Of a stretch of 64,000 nucleotides of DNA, positions 45,329 through 53,360 are shown one piece after another; position 1 is the stretch's first letter; each line of letters begins with the position of its first letter. The notes beneath the pieces were generated by a model, which saw only the letters and a list, made by a program, of their open reading frames with translations, ran no database searches and was not told the origin of the DNA. The stretch comes from Bradyrhizobium sp. NP1 (lineage in GTDB: Bacteria > Pseudomonadota > Alphaproteobacteria > Rhizobiales > Xanthobacteraceae): contig NZ_CP127385.1 in the NCBI RefSeq assembly GCF_030378205.1, positions 6,302,001 through 6,366,000 of the forward strand. The letters are read 5' to 3'. Position numbers and translations under genes: made by a program.

Positions 45329-46501
45329 ATGTCCAACGCGCCCCATTATCCGATCGACGTCGCCGCCTTCTGGGCCGACCCCTATCCCGATCTCGCCAGG
45401 ATGCGGAAGGAAGCGCCGATCGCGTATGTGCCGCAGCTCGGCTCCACCATCTTCACCCGCCGCGACGACATCTTCAGCCAGGAGAAGCGCATCGACGTGT
45501 TCTCATCGCACCAGCCGCAGGGGCTGATGAACCGCATGATGGGCCACAACATGATGCGCAAGGACGGCGACGCGCACATGAGCGAGCGCACGCAGATGTT
45601 CCCGGCGGTTTCGCCGCGCGCGGTGCGCGAAGCCTGGCTCGCCAAGTTCAAGGCGCATGCCGAACGCATCCTCGATGAGCTCGCGCCGAAAGGACAGGCG
45701 GACCTCGTCAAAGAATTCGCACTGCCGCTCTCCGGCGAATGCCTCAAGGACATCACGGGGCTGACCAACATCCGTTACCAGGAGATGGATGCGTGGTCGC
45801 AGGCGATGATCGACGGCATCGCCAATTATGCCGGCGACAAGCAGGTCGAGGCGCGCTGCCATGCCGCGACCGCGGGCATCGATGCGGCGATCGACGACAT
45901 GCTGCCGGTCGTGACGAAACAGCCCAACGCCTCGATCCTGAGCGTGCTCGTCGCCGCAGGCCAGCCGATGGAAAGCGTGCGCGCCAACGTCAAGCTTGCG
46001 ATCTCGGGCGGCCAGAACGAGCCGCGCGATGCGATCTCCGGCTCGATCTGGGCGCTATTGACCCATCCCGCACAGCTTGCGCTGGTGCGCGAGGGGAAGG
46101 CGAAATGGATCGACGTGTTCGAGGAATATGCGCGTTGGATCGCGCCGATCGGCATGTCGCCGCGCCGCGTCGCAAAACCCTGCAACTATCGCGGCGTCGA
46201 TTTCGAGCCCGAGGACCGCGTGTTCCTGATGTACGGCTCGGCCAATCGCGACGAAGCCTGTTTCGAGCATCCCGACCGCTTCGACATCATGCGCGACACT
46301 TCCAAGAGCATCGCGTTCGGCGCCGGCCCACATTACTGCGCCGGCGCCTTCGCCTCGCGCGCGATGGTCGCCGACGTGGCGCTCCCCGCGATCTTCGCGC
46401 GGCTGAAGAATTTGCGGCTCGATACGCGCGAGCCGGTGCGGATCGGCGGCTGGGCGTTTCGCGGCCTGCTCAACCTGCCCGTTGCGTGGGACGTGAACTA
46501 G
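45329..46501 (+). CDS. Cytochrome P450
   Basis: 390 residues, soluble bacterial CYP. The heme motif FGAGPHYCAGAF holds the proximal Cys; the K-helix ExxR is EYAR; the I-helix reads AISGGQNEPRD in place of the common AGxET, so the proton-relay Thr is not obvious. Needs ferredoxin and reductase partners not seen here. The start at 45329 follows GCAGGAAACGCC. Shares DPYP and RKDGD landmarks with the partial P450 at the window start. Confidence 0.92.
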   Translation: MSNAPHYPIDVAAFWADPYPDLARMRKEAPIAYVPQLGSTIFTRRDDIFSQEKRIDVFSSHQPQGLMNRMMGHNMMRKDGDAHMSERTQMFPAVSPRAVREAWLAKFKAHAERILDELAPKGQADLVKEFALPLSGECLKDITGLTNIRYQEMDAWSQAMIDGIANYAGDKQVEARCHAATAGIDAAIDDMLPVVTKQPNASILSVLVAAGQPMESVRANVKLAISGGQNEPRDAISGSIWALLTHPAQLALVREGKAKWIDVFEEYARWIAPIGMSPRRVAKPCNYRGVDFEPEDRVFLMYGSANRDEACFEHPDRFDIMRDTSKSIAFGAGPHYCAGAFASRAMVADVALPAIFARLKNLRLDTREPVRIGGWAFRGLLNLPVAWDVN

Positions 46502-46745
46502 TCAAGCGGGACGCGAAACGATGCCGCGCCCAGTTGTCGAACATCACGGCGAACGCCATCGTCGCGGCGCCTGACATCATCAGCTCGATCGCGCGCAGCA
46601 CGAAGGCGGCTTGAACCGCCCACACCGCCTGCGGCTCTTCCGCAAAGGCGATCGGCACGATGTCGGGCACGAACAGGCGTTCCGCGGCGAACGCGGCCGC
46701 AAGGCCCGCGAGCGAAAGCAAGAAGAGCTTCATACCTTCGATCAT
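46470..46745 (-). CDS. Small membrane protein downstream of a FixK-type box, 91 aa
   Basis: Unknown function. Two hydrophobic segments (about 5-24 and 46-66) with acidic loop FAEEPQAVWAVQAA between them. ATG at 46745 chosen because GGAGTGTTCG lies just upstream. Its end overlaps the convergent P450 gene by 32 bp. The TTGAT-N4-ATCAA box at 46802 is 57 bp upstream, suggesting oxygen-responsive expression. Confidence 0.65.
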   Translation of the reverse strand: MIEGMKLFLLSLAGLAAAFAAERLFVPDIVPIAFAEEPQAVWAVQAAFVLRAIELMMSGAATMAFAVMFDNWARHRFASRLTSSRPTQRAG

Positions 46746-46801
46746 CGAACACTCCAGCAGTGATCTCACGTCGAGCATGACACGGCCGTCGCGCGTGGTG
46801 A

Positions 46802-46815
46802 TTGATGTTGATCAA
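46802..46815. promoter_or_regulatory. FNR/FixK-type box
   Basis: TTGATGTTGATCAA, a perfect match to TTGAT-N4-ATCAA. It lies in the 113-bp gap between two divergent genes, about 57 bp from the minus-strand and 44 bp from the plus-strand start codon. In Bradyrhizobium such boxes are bound by FixK2 at low oxygen. Confidence 0.6.
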
Positions 46816-46858
46816 AGGCGTCGTGCAATTGCTGGCTGCGTTGGACCTCTGCTAAGAA

Positions 46859-47392
46859 ATGATCGACCACGATCACCGCGGGAGCGCGCCATTGGCCGAC
46901 GAAACGACGAGCCGGCGAGGATCGCCGGGTTCACCGGGGCCGCAGGGCCCGCGCGGACGCCAGGGCGAGCCGGGACGGCCAGGACCACAGGGGCATCCCG
47001 GGCGGCGCGGTCCGGATGGCGCGCGGGGCAAGCCGGGGCCACAGGGCAAGGCGGGGACGCAAGGCAAGCCCGGGCCGCAGGGCAAGCGCGGCGAGCCGGG
47101 ACCAGCCGGTCCGCGCGGTGAGCCCGGCGCGGCAGGAGCGCCGGGGCCGCGCGGCGAAGCAGGTCCACCCGGCCAGCTTCCCTCGATCGAGCAGGTCATC
47201 CCGTGGCTGACGCAGATCTTCGATGCCTGGGAAGAACACCGCCGCATGCGCGAGCAGGAGGCCGCCGAGCATCAGGCGCTCGAGGCGGCCGTGCGGGAAG
47301 CCTCGATCGATCCCGATGACGAGGCTGATGACGACGGCCACAAGAAGAAAAAGAAGAAAAAGCACAAGGGCAGGAAAGAGCGCGACGACTAG
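46859..47392 (+). CDS. Collagen-like Gly-X-Y repeat protein
   Basis: 177 residues. About 29 uninterrupted Gly-X-Y triplets (residues about 21-107; [15 protein letters not shown] at the start) able to form a triple helix. After it comes a helical segment ([23 protein letters not shown]) and a tail with a run of Lys. There is no signal peptide or membrane segment, which is unusual for collagen-like proteins, most of which are surface-exposed. The ATG at 46859 lacks a strong ribosome binding site. The TAG stop is supplied by the downstream palindromic repeat. Confidence 0.75.
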   Translation: MIDHDHRGSAPLADETTSRRGSPGSPGPQGPRGRQGEPGRPGPQGHPGRRGPDGARGKPGPQGKAGTQGKPGPQGKRGEPGPAGPRGEPGAAGAPGPRGEAGPPGQLPSIEQVIPWLTQIFDAWEEHRRMREQEAAEHQALEAAVREASIDPDDEADDDGHKKKKKKKHKGRKERDD

Positions 47393-47462
47393 TGGTCCGA
47401 TTCTAACATTCGCATCCCGTTTTGAGAGGCATGTTTGCGAATGCTGGAATCAAAGGACCACT
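47391..47462. repeat. Palindromic repeat, family 1, overlapping a stop codon
   Basis: 72 bp with AGTGGTCC/GGACCACT ends and arms GATTCTAACATTCGCA and TTTGCGAATGCTGGAATC. Starts in the TAG stop of the collagen-like gene, exactly as the copy at 2857 does in the methyltransferase gene; a GGCAAA tail follows in both. Confidence 0.85.
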
Positions 47463-47476
47463 GGCAAATATAGGTC

Positions 47477-47697
47477 TCAGCGGCCGCTGTCTGGACCGGC
47501 GGGAGGCAACATCCGCGTGCGGCGGAACTGCCATCGCATCAGGCGATGCCAGAGATAGCCGACGGCGATCCCGCAGACCGAAAGTATCGCGACATTGGCG
47601 CGGTCGAGCGATCGCTCCACCACAGCATCCAGCCAGTCCATAGCACCGCGAAAACGATTGCGTTCCACTTCAGCGCAGTTTCGGGATTCCTGTTCAT
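47477..47697 (-). pseudogene. Small two-helix membrane protein gene with one-base frameshift
   Basis: Starts at 47697 (MNRNPETALKWNAIVFAVLWTGWMLWWS, one helix; GGAGCTGCGCC before the ATG). At about 47618 the frame is lost; the frame of a second helix (LDRANVAILSVCGIAVGYLW, then HRLMRWQFRR) continues to the stop at 47477. Restoring one G in AGCGATCG would give WWSGSLDRANV and a continuous protein of about 73 residues with two helices. This is either a broken gene or a sequencing error. Confidence 0.6.
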
Positions 47698-47784
47698 GGC
47701 GCAGCTCCAAAGGCCGAGATGATTACGCCATGTTGCGCGCTGCCATCTCACCGCACCGTGCGCCAAGTCACGCCTGGGAAGTCC

Positions 47785-48054
47785 TCACCTTGCGAAGCGC
47801 AGCCGCGAGCGCTCCTTCGCCTTCTCGGCCTCGGTCGCACGGTCGCGTGCCGGTGCATGGGTATGCAGGGATGTCAAAAGCCGCCGCGCCGCCTCGGCGA
47901 CCTCCTCCACCGCGCGCTCGAACGCCGCCTCGTTGGCCTGCGACGGCTTGTTGAAGCCGGAAAGCTTGCGCACGAATTGCAACGCGGAGGCCTCGATTTC
48001 ATCCTCGGTCGCCGGCGGCTCGAAATTGAACAGCGTCTTGATATTGCGGCACAT
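47785..48054 (-). CDS. DUF2277-like small protein
   Basis: 89 residues. MCRNIKTLFNFEPPATEDEI at the start and LQFVRKLSGFNKPSQANEAAF match the DUF2277 pattern (function unknown; a Cys at position 2 and conserved KLSGxxKPS). The protein is helical, charged and cytoplasmic. ATG at 48054 after GGGAGACTGAGA; an upstream in-frame start would lack this. Single gene. Confidence 0.8.
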   Translation of the reverse strand: MCRNIKTLFNFEPPATEDEIEASALQFVRKLSGFNKPSQANEAAFERAVEEVAEAARRLLTSLHTHAPARDRATEAEKAKERSRLRFAR

Positions 48055-48189
48055 TCTCAGTCTCCCTGGGGCCCCAGCCCTCCCTTCAAGGACGTTCGGC
48101 CTCGGCAAAATTCTACATTGCCGCCAATTCTGTCATAGAATGGACGGACCTTCAGCCCGGTCGTGGCGCCTCAAAACAGCGAGTTCCGC

Positions 48190-48438
48190 ATGATCCACGT
48201 CACCTACAAGATCGTCCAGCACGATGGCGGATGGGCCTACACGGTCAATGGCGTTTTCTCGGAGACCTTCGCGACCCACGCTGCGGCGCTTGCGGCTGCG
48301 CGCCGCGCCGCCACCGAGCAGCGCGTGCCCGGGCGGACCGAGGCGATCCAGTACGAGACCTCTGATGGCAAGTGGCACACCGAGACGGCCTCGGGCAGCG
48401 ACCGGCCTGAAACCGATGTCGAGGACGCCGGCGCGTAA
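48190..48438 (+). CDS. DUF2188-like small protein
   Basis: 82 residues. IHVTYKIVQHDGGWAYTVNGVFSETFATHAAALAAARRAA follows the DUF2188 plan: a strand hairpin with GGW, then a helix carrying A/R residues. Similar small proteins are widespread in rhizobia with unknown role. Start at 48190 preferred (MIHVTYK); a GTG nine codons upstream is in frame. Convergent with the ArsR-type gene, 10 bp between stops. Confidence 0.75.
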   Translation: MIHVTYKIVQHDGGWAYTVNGVFSETFATHAAALAAARRAATEQRVPGRTEAIQYETSDGKWHTETASGSDRPETDVEDAGA

Positions 48439-48448
48439 GCAAAACGTG

Positions 48449-49138
48449 TCAGAACGGCACGTCGGCGCCGAGCCGGCTGAAGAAGCCGCGGCCCTTCGGC
48501 GTCAGGCGTAGCGCCCGCGGAATGTCCGACGGCGCGACGCAGCGCGTTGCAAGCAGCCGGTCCAGGATCGCACTCGGAAACGCGCCGGCGAGATGCGGCA
48601 CGCGCTCGGTCCAGTCGTTGCAAAGCCGCAGATGCGGCTCGCGCACCGGCTCGAAGGCAATCCCTTCGTCGCGGCACCACGCAAGGCCCTTGTCCGTGAT
48701 GCGGCCGCTCCGGCCGTAGAGCGCGACCAGTTGACGGCGAACCAGGGCGTTGCAGAGCACCACGCCAAGCTGGCCCGCAAGATGGCGATAGCAGTTGCGC
48801 GACTGGCGGAACGGCCCGGGCAGCCGGGCCAGCCTGCGCTCGACTTTCCCGGCCTTCGCCGCGAGATCGACCAGGCTCTCGATCAGGGAGGCGACGTCGT
48901 CGTCGCTGATCCGGTAGTAGCGGAAGCGGCCCTGCGGCCACACCGACAGCACCCCGGCATCGACAAGCTTCTGCAGATGCGCGCTCGCGCTTTGCGGCGA
49001 GATGCCGGCGGCATCAGCCAGTTCACCCGCGGGCATCGCCCGACCATGGGACAGCGCGGTGACGATCGCCTCGCGCGCCGGATCGCTCAAGGCTTCCGTG
49101 ATCTGGGAAAAGCCCGACTGCACCGCGCGCTGCCTCAC
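48449..49138 (-). CDS. ArsR family transcriptional regulator
   Basis: 229 residues. Winged helix-turn-helix at about 12-80: LSDPAREAIVTALSHGRAMPAGELADAAGISPQSASAHLQKLVDAGVL, the ArsR layout. The 150-residue C-terminal part is a longer effector/dimer domain with several Cys (NCYRHL, VLCNAL, AWCRD, LRLCND), which could bind metal or a small ligand. GTG start after GGAGGTTCGAG. Divergent from the NTF2-like gene, with a dyad in between that may be its operator. Confidence 0.85.
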   Translation of the reverse strand: MRQRAVQSGFSQITEALSDPAREAIVTALSHGRAMPAGELADAAGISPQSASAHLQKLVDAGVLSVWPQGRFRYYRISDDDVASLIESLVDLAAKAGKVERRLARLPGPFRQSRNCYRHLAGQLGVVLCNALVRRQLVALYGRSGRITDKGLAWCRDEGIAFEPVREPHLRLCNDWTERVPHLAGAFPSAILDRLLATRCVAPSDIPRALRLTPKGRGFFSRLGADVPF

Positions 49139-49190
49139 CTCGAACCTCCGCCGAACGTCATCCAGCCTGGCCCGCCTTGCTGCTTCTTCA

Positions 49191-49208
49191 TTTCAGAATT
49201 CGATGAAA
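49191..49208. promoter_or_regulatory. Dyad in the ArsR/NTF2-like intergenic region
   Basis: TTTCA (49191-49195), 8 bp GAATTCGA, TGAAA (49204-49208). The inverted repeat lies between the divergent regulator and NTF2-like genes, the usual place for an ArsR autoregulatory operator. Low specificity, so the assignment is tentative. Confidence 0.35.
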
Positions 49209-49270
49209 CATTGTCCAGTCCTTTCCGGCCAGTCTGCGCGGTGTTTTCGACATGCAGAAAGGAACCGGAC

Positions 49271-49669
49271 ATGGCGGCTGAGACACGCGACGCCGAACGA
49301 ATCTACCAGCTGTGGGACCAGGCGCTCGGCAACAAGGACCTTGAAGCGTCGCTCTCGCTCTATGCGGACGACGCCTCGATCGAGAGTCCGCTGGTCTGCC
49401 ATCTCATGAAGACCGCGCAAGGTGTCGTGCAGGGCAAGGACGCGCTGCGCAAGTTTATCGCGCGGGTGTTTGCGACCAATCCGCCGCAGCGCAAGCGCTT
49501 CCGCAAGGGCTTCTTCACCGACGGCCGCCTGATCAAATATCCACGCACGACTCCGGAAGGCGACCAGATGGAACTGGTCGAGGTCATGGAGATCGAGGAC
49601 GGGCTGATCCGGCGCCACCGCGTCTATTGGGGCTGGTATGCGTTGAATGTACTAAGAAGGAGCGCATGA
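49271..49669 (+). CDS. NTF2-like / SnoaL-like protein
   Basis: 132 residues. IYQLWDQALGNKDLEASLSLYADDASIESPLVCHL, KDALRKFIARVF and VEVMEIEDGLIRRHRVYWGW are the usual landmarks of a cone-shaped NTF2-like fold. Substrate unknown. It is the likely regulatory target of the divergent ArsR-type repressor. Ribosome binding site AGGAACCGGAC. The alpha/beta hydrolase gene starts 107 bp farther on. Confidence 0.82.
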   Translation: MAAETRDAERIYQLWDQALGNKDLEASLSLYADDASIESPLVCHLMKTAQGVVQGKDALRKFIARVFATNPPQRKRFRKGFFTDGRLIKYPRTTPEGDQMELVEVMEIEDGLIRRHRVYWGWYALNVLRRSA

Positions 49670-49776
49670 CGGAATTTTCGCCCCTGTGGCGGGTTTTGCT
49701 GGTGGCCTGTGCTGCCGGCATGGCAGCCTCGCCAACCAAGCGGCCGGATCGCGGTCGCACGCAGGGGAGAATCGTG

Positions 49777-50835
49777 ATGAAACATCGTTGCGCGGCGCTG
49801 TCGGCCGCCCTGATGATGATGTCGGTGACGGCGATGGCGGCGGACTATCCTGCGCCGAAGCAGGGCGAATGGATCGCGAAGGATTTCAAGTTCCACACCG
49901 GCGAGACCATCGCGGCGCTGCGGCTGCACTACACCACGATCGGCGAACCCTCGGGCCAGCCGGTCCTGGTGCTGCATGGCTCCGGCGGCTCGGCCGCCTC
50001 CATGCTGACTCCGACCTTCGCCGGCGAATTGTTCGGGCCCGGCCAGGCGCTCGACGCAGCGAAATATTACATCGTCATCCCTGATGGCATCGGCCACGGC
50101 CAGTCCTCAAAGCCCTCCGACGGGACGAAGACCGCGTTTCCGAAGTACGACTACAACGACATGGTCGACGCGCAATACCGGCTGGTCACCGAGGGCCTCG
50201 GCATCAGGCATTTGCGGCTGGTGCTCGGCAATTCGATGGGCGGCATGCATGCCTGGATCTGGGGCACGCGCTACCCGGGAATGATGGATGCGCTGGTGCC
50301 GATGGCCTCGCAACCGACCGAGATGGCGGCGCGCAACTGGATGCTGCGGCGGATGATGATCGAGACCATCCGCAACGATCCCGACTATGCCGGCGGCAAC
50401 TACACCGCCCCGCCGCGGATGATGAAATATGCGATCGCGGCCTACCGGATCGCGAGCGCCGGCGGCACGCTCGGCTACCAGACGCTGGCGCCGACGGCGG
50501 CCAAGGCCGACGCGATGGTCGACGAGCTGCTCGCGGCACCCGTCGCTGACGCCAACGACTTCATCTATCAATGGGAAGCCTCGCACGACTACAATCCGTC
50601 CGCCGCGCTGGAGAAGATCGAGGCGAAGACGCTTGCGATCAACGCGGCCGACGACGAGCGAAATCCGCCAGAGACCGGCGTGACGGCCGCCGCAGTCAAG
50701 CGCATCCGGGACGGCAAGCTTTACCTCATCCCCGCCAGCACCGAGACACGCGGCCACCTCACCACGGGCAACGCGAAATTCTACATCGCGCCGCTGCGCG
50801 AGCTGCTGCAGACCGCGCCGCAGCGCACGATGTAA
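49777..50835 (+). CDS. Secreted alpha/beta hydrolase (MetX-like fold)
   Basis: 352 residues. Signal peptide about 1-22 (cleavage after AMA). LVLHGSGGSAASMLTPTF is the oxyanion region, GNSMGGMHAW the nucleophile elbow with Ser, and the Asp/His pair is in NAADDERNPPE and TRGHLTTGNA. It resembles homoserine acetyltransferase-like hydrolases, but export argues for esterase activity in the periplasm. ATG at 49777 after AGGGGAGAATCGTG. Possibly co-transcribed with the NTF2-like gene. Confidence 0.85.
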   Translation: MKHRCAALSAALMMMSVTAMAADYPAPKQGEWIAKDFKFHTGETIAALRLHYTTIGEPSGQPVLVLHGSGGSAASMLTPTFAGELFGPGQALDAAKYYIVIPDGIGHGQSSKPSDGTKTAFPKYDYNDMVDAQYRLVTEGLGIRHLRLVLGNSMGGMHAWIWGTRYPGMMDALVPMASQPTEMAARNWMLRRMMIETIRNDPDYAGGNYTAPPRMMKYAIAAYRIASAGGTLGYQTLAPTAAKADAMVDELLAAPVADANDFIYQWEASHDYNPSAALEKIEAKTLAINAADDERNPPETGVTAAAVKRIRDGKLYLIPASTETRGHLTTGNAKFYIAPLRELLQTAPQRTM

Positions 50836-50958
50836 GCCCGCCGGCGAACGTGTGCGACTTTGCAAAATTGCAGCGGATTCATGCGACAAACCGGCTTACG
50901 CGCGCCTGATTGGAGGATAAGCTTGCGAGAGCCCGGAACCGCTTCAGGAGGTTGAACC

Positions 50959-51564
50959 GTGACCGATCTTGCCGCCGCCGACCTTGCCGCGATCTATCCG
51001 AAACCGACGCCCCGCGTCATCGCCAAGGCACGCCCGGAGCTCGACCGGCACGCGAAGAACTTCATCGCGATGTCGCCGTTCTGCGTGCTTGCGACATCAG
51101 CCACCGACGGCAGCGTCGACGCCTCGCCGCGCGGCGGCAATCCCGGCTTCGTCCATGTCGCTGGCCCCCACGAGCTCCTGATGCCGGACCGCGCCGGCAA
51201 CAACCGCATCGACAGCTTCAGGAACATCGTCGAGGGCTCGGGCTTCGTGCAGTTGATCTTCTTCGTGCCCGGGATCGACGAGACGCTGCGCGTCGGCGGC
51301 AAGGGAGTGGTCACGGCCGATCCGGAGGTGCTGGCCTCGATGGTGGAGTTCGGCAAACCGCCGCGCGCGGTGCTGCGCGTCGCGGTGACCGAAGCCTATT
51401 TCCATTGCGGCAAGGCGCTGATGCGCTCGAAGCTGTGGTCGCCCGAGACGCGCCTGGAGCGCAAGGCATTCCCGAGCATCAGCGAAGTGATCCACGATCA
51501 GACAACGCTGGGCGAGCCGGAAAGCCAGGCGGCAGTCGAAGCGCGCTACAAGACGCAGCTTTAG
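50959..51564 (+). CDS. PPOX-type FMN flavoprotein (pyridoxamine 5'-phosphate oxidase fold)
   Basis: 201 residues, split-barrel FMN-binding fold. CVLATSATDGSVDASPRGGNPGFV, then DRAGNNRIDSFRNIVEG (FMN phosphate contact) and VTEAYFHCGKALMRSKLW match the subgroup of pyridoxamine-phosphate-oxidase-like proteins that includes F420- or FMN-dependent mycobacterial relatives; here FMN is likely. Substrate unknown. GTG start at 50959 with AGGAGGTTGAACC, an excellent ribosome binding site. Confidence 0.85.
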   Translation: MTDLAAADLAAIYPKPTPRVIAKARPELDRHAKNFIAMSPFCVLATSATDGSVDASPRGGNPGFVHVAGPHELLMPDRAGNNRIDSFRNIVEGSGFVQLIFFVPGIDETLRVGGKGVVTADPEVLASMVEFGKPPRAVLRVAVTEAYFHCGKALMRSKLWSPETRLERKAFPSISEVIHDQTTLGEPESQAAVEARYKTQL

Positions 51565-51599
51565 CGCACCATGGATCGAACGCGCCGTTGCGAGGGGAC

Positions 51600-51768
51600 C
51601 GAGTAACTCTCGTTCGTCGTCCCGGCCAAGCGACAGCGCGAGCCGGGACCCATAACCACAGGCGTCAGTTTTTGGAAACGTCGGGACGATAGCTTGATGT
51701 AACCGCAGGCCCTGGCTGTGGGTCCCCGCTCCAGTGCGCAATTGCGCACAAGGCGGGGACGACACAGG
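51600..51768. repeat. Dispersed CGTCCCGGCC-type repeat
   Basis: CGTCGTCCCGGCCAAGCG and GAGCCGGGACCCATAACCA, followed by GGCTGTGGGTCCCCGCTC...GCGCAATTGCGCAC...GGCGGGGACGACAC. These are complementary arms of a multi-part palindrome typical of rhizobial intergenic repeats. No gene inside. Confidence 0.7.
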
Positions 51769-51780
51769 AGACGATCCGCC

Positions 51781-52281
51781 TCAGCCGCCTTCCTTGGAAA
51801 AGTCGCTCTCGAGCCCGCCGATATGCTTCTGGGTGTAGAGCTCGAGCCCGATGCGCTGGATCAGGTCGAGCTGGGTCTCGAGGAAGTCGATGTGATGCTC
51901 CTCGTCGCTCATCAGCTTCTCGAACAGGTCGCGCGACACGTAGTCCTTGACGCTGTGGCAGTAGGTTGCAGCCTCCTGGTAGAGCGCGCGGGCGCTGTGC
52001 TCAGCGGCAAGGTCGCATTCGATGATTTCCTTGACGTTCTGGCCGATCCGCAAGGGATCGAGCACCTGCATGTTGGGGAATCCGTCGAGGAACAGGATGC
52101 GGTCGGTGAACTTGTCGGCGTGCTCCATCTCCTCGATGGATTCCTTGCGCCAGACCTTCGCCATGTCGATCAGGCCCCAATTATTCAGCAGGCGAAAATG
52201 GAGCCAGTATTGGTTGATCGCGGTGAGTTCGTGACGCAGGCCCTTGTTGAGATACTCGATGACTTTCGGGTCGCCCTGCAT
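51781..52281 (-). CDS. bfr: Bacterioferritin
   Basis: 166 residues, heme-containing ferritin of 24 subunits that stores iron. Ferroxidase ligands Glu18 (in HELTAINQY), Glu51 and His54 are present, with heme ligand Met52 (IEEMEHADK). EEHH near 128 supplies the second site. CGGAGTACACA precedes the ATG at 52281. A perfect Irr-type box lies 47 bp upstream. bfd lies upstream on the same strand, 138 bp away, with its own box. Confidence 0.95.
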   Translation of the reverse strand: MQGDPKVIEYLNKGLRHELTAINQYWLHFRLLNNWGLIDMAKVWRKESIEEMEHADKFTDRILFLDGFPNMQVLDPLRIGQNVKEIIECDLAAEHSARALYQEAATYCHSVKDYVSRDLFEKLMSDEEHHIDFLETQLDLIQRIGLELYTQKHIGGLESDFSKEGG

Positions 52282-52327
52282 TGTGTACTCCGCGGGTGCT
52301 TGAGGCCGAAAACGGCCGGAAACGTCG

Positions 52328-52344
52328 TTTAGAACGCTTCTAAA
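52328..52344 (-). promoter_or_regulatory. Irr-type iron control element upstream of bfr
   Basis: TTTAGAACGCTTCTAAA, a perfect 7-3-7 palindrome, the form of the ICE motif bound by Irr in Bradyrhizobium and other rhizobia. Position in the promoter of a storage gene suits Irr repression under iron limitation. Confidence 0.8.
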
Positions 52345-52419
52345 TCACTGTGAGGGTGAGAGCAAGCCCGCGGGCAGCGCGGCGCGGCTTGAGGTCGCAA
52401 GATTGCAAGATCGAAGGTA

Positions 52420-52677
52420 TCAGCAGGCCGCCAGTGCGAATTCGCCGGGCTCGTCCGCTTCCGCGTGGTTGTGCGGGCAGCCAGCCATGCAGGTCTTGGC
52501 GCAGGGCCCGAGTGCCTCATCGATGATGGTCTTGATGGTGCGCGCGCAGCGGCCGCATTCGGCACTGCAACCAAGGCATCCGTAGAGCTGCTTGGGGTTG
52601 CGGGGAAGGGCATCGGCCGAGTTCACGGCACTGCGCACATCGTGGTCGCTGAGGACGTTGCAGGAACAGACGATCAT
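52420..52677 (-). CDS. bfd: Bacterioferritin-associated ferredoxin with Cys-rich extension
   Basis: 85 residues. [2Fe-2S] ligands C4, C6, C41 and C44 match E. coli Bfd (CxC...CxxC). The helix-turn-helix fold residues follow. Unlike E. coli Bfd (64 residues), it has extra Cys at 34 and 37 and a C-terminal extension with four more Cys and two His (CAKTCMAGCPHNH...AAC). Bfd reduces the ferric core of Bfr to release iron. The start at 52677 lacks a strong ribosome binding site. Confidence 0.9.
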   Translation of the reverse strand: MIVCSCNVLSDHDVRSAVNSADALPRNPKQLYGCLGCSAECGRCARTIKTIIDEALGPCAKTCMAGCPHNHAEADEPGEFALAAC

Positions 52678-52784
52678 GAAAAACGCGGGGCCCTTCGGTG
52701 ATGCGAGAAAATCGATATTGAAGACTCTCAGCCGATGCAAAAGGAAAAACTGCTGTTTCAAGTAATTCCAAATTGGCGCCAAAA

Positions 52785-52802
52785 AACTAGAACCGCTCTA
52801 AA
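52785..52802 (-). promoter_or_regulatory. Irr-type box (imperfect) upstream of bfd
   Basis: ACTAGAACCGCTCTAAAA contains TAGA-N5-TCTA, a diverged form of the bfr element, about 110 bp before bfd. The second half lacks one T compared with the bfr box, so affinity may be lower. Confidence 0.5.
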
Positions 52803-52856
52803 AAACCGACATTGCGCAGGATCAAAATCGCTGCCGTTTGACGCCCGCCGCGAGCC

Positions 52857-53153
52857 TCAATCGCCGCCGCCTCCGCCATCACCACCGCCGCCGTCACCGC
52901 CGCCATCGCCGCCGGAACCGCCCCCTCCCCCGGCGCCATCGGTTCCGCCACCGCCATGATCGGACGAGCCGTGGCCGCCACCGAACCAGCCGAATAGCCC
53001 ATCGCCGCCTCCGGCGTAGCCGCCGCCGCTGTCACTGCCATTGTCGGAGGATGATCCGCGCCGCCGGCGCCTCGCCTCGCGCCGTGGCGCCAGCAGGAGA
53101 TAGGCAATCGCAGCCCCGCTGACCGCAAGCCCGACAGCCGTCGCGACGCTCAT
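52857..53153 (-). CDS. Gly/Asp-rich single-span membrane protein, 98 aa
   Basis: Unknown function. One N-terminal transmembrane helix (about 3-22), a basic patch (RREARRRRRG), then a low-complexity tail of Gly, Asp and Ser (GGGYAGGGDG, later GGGGSGGDGG runs). Similar Gly-rich tails occur in TPM-associated or surface proteins, but no domain is recognised. GGAGGTACCATC precedes the ATG at 53153. It is embedded in a much longer open frame that is spurious. Confidence 0.6.
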   Translation of the reverse strand: MSVATAVGLAVSGAAIAYLLLAPRREARRRRRGSSSDNGSDSGGGYAGGGDGLFGWFGGGHGSSDHGGGGTDGAGGGGGSGGDGGGDGGGGDGGGGGD

Positions 53154-53360
53154 GATGGTACCTCCAAAAAGCGGCCGGAACGGCCGTTTCCCTGCCCGGC
53201 CGCCGCCCCGGCCGCCCAATTTGGTCGCCAATGTGGCGGGTGCGTTCATTGATCGTTCAAGCGAAATATGGAACTTTGCCCGGGACAGAAATCTATTCCG
53301 CTGTCCTTGCATCATCGGAATTTGCGGCCTTGTGTGGCCCTGCTTAGGAAAGGGACTGCC

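Noticed and set aside
53249..53260. TTGATCGTTCAA as a second FixK box.
   Set aside because: The half sites are four instead of six bases apart, which does not fit the FNR/FixK consensus.
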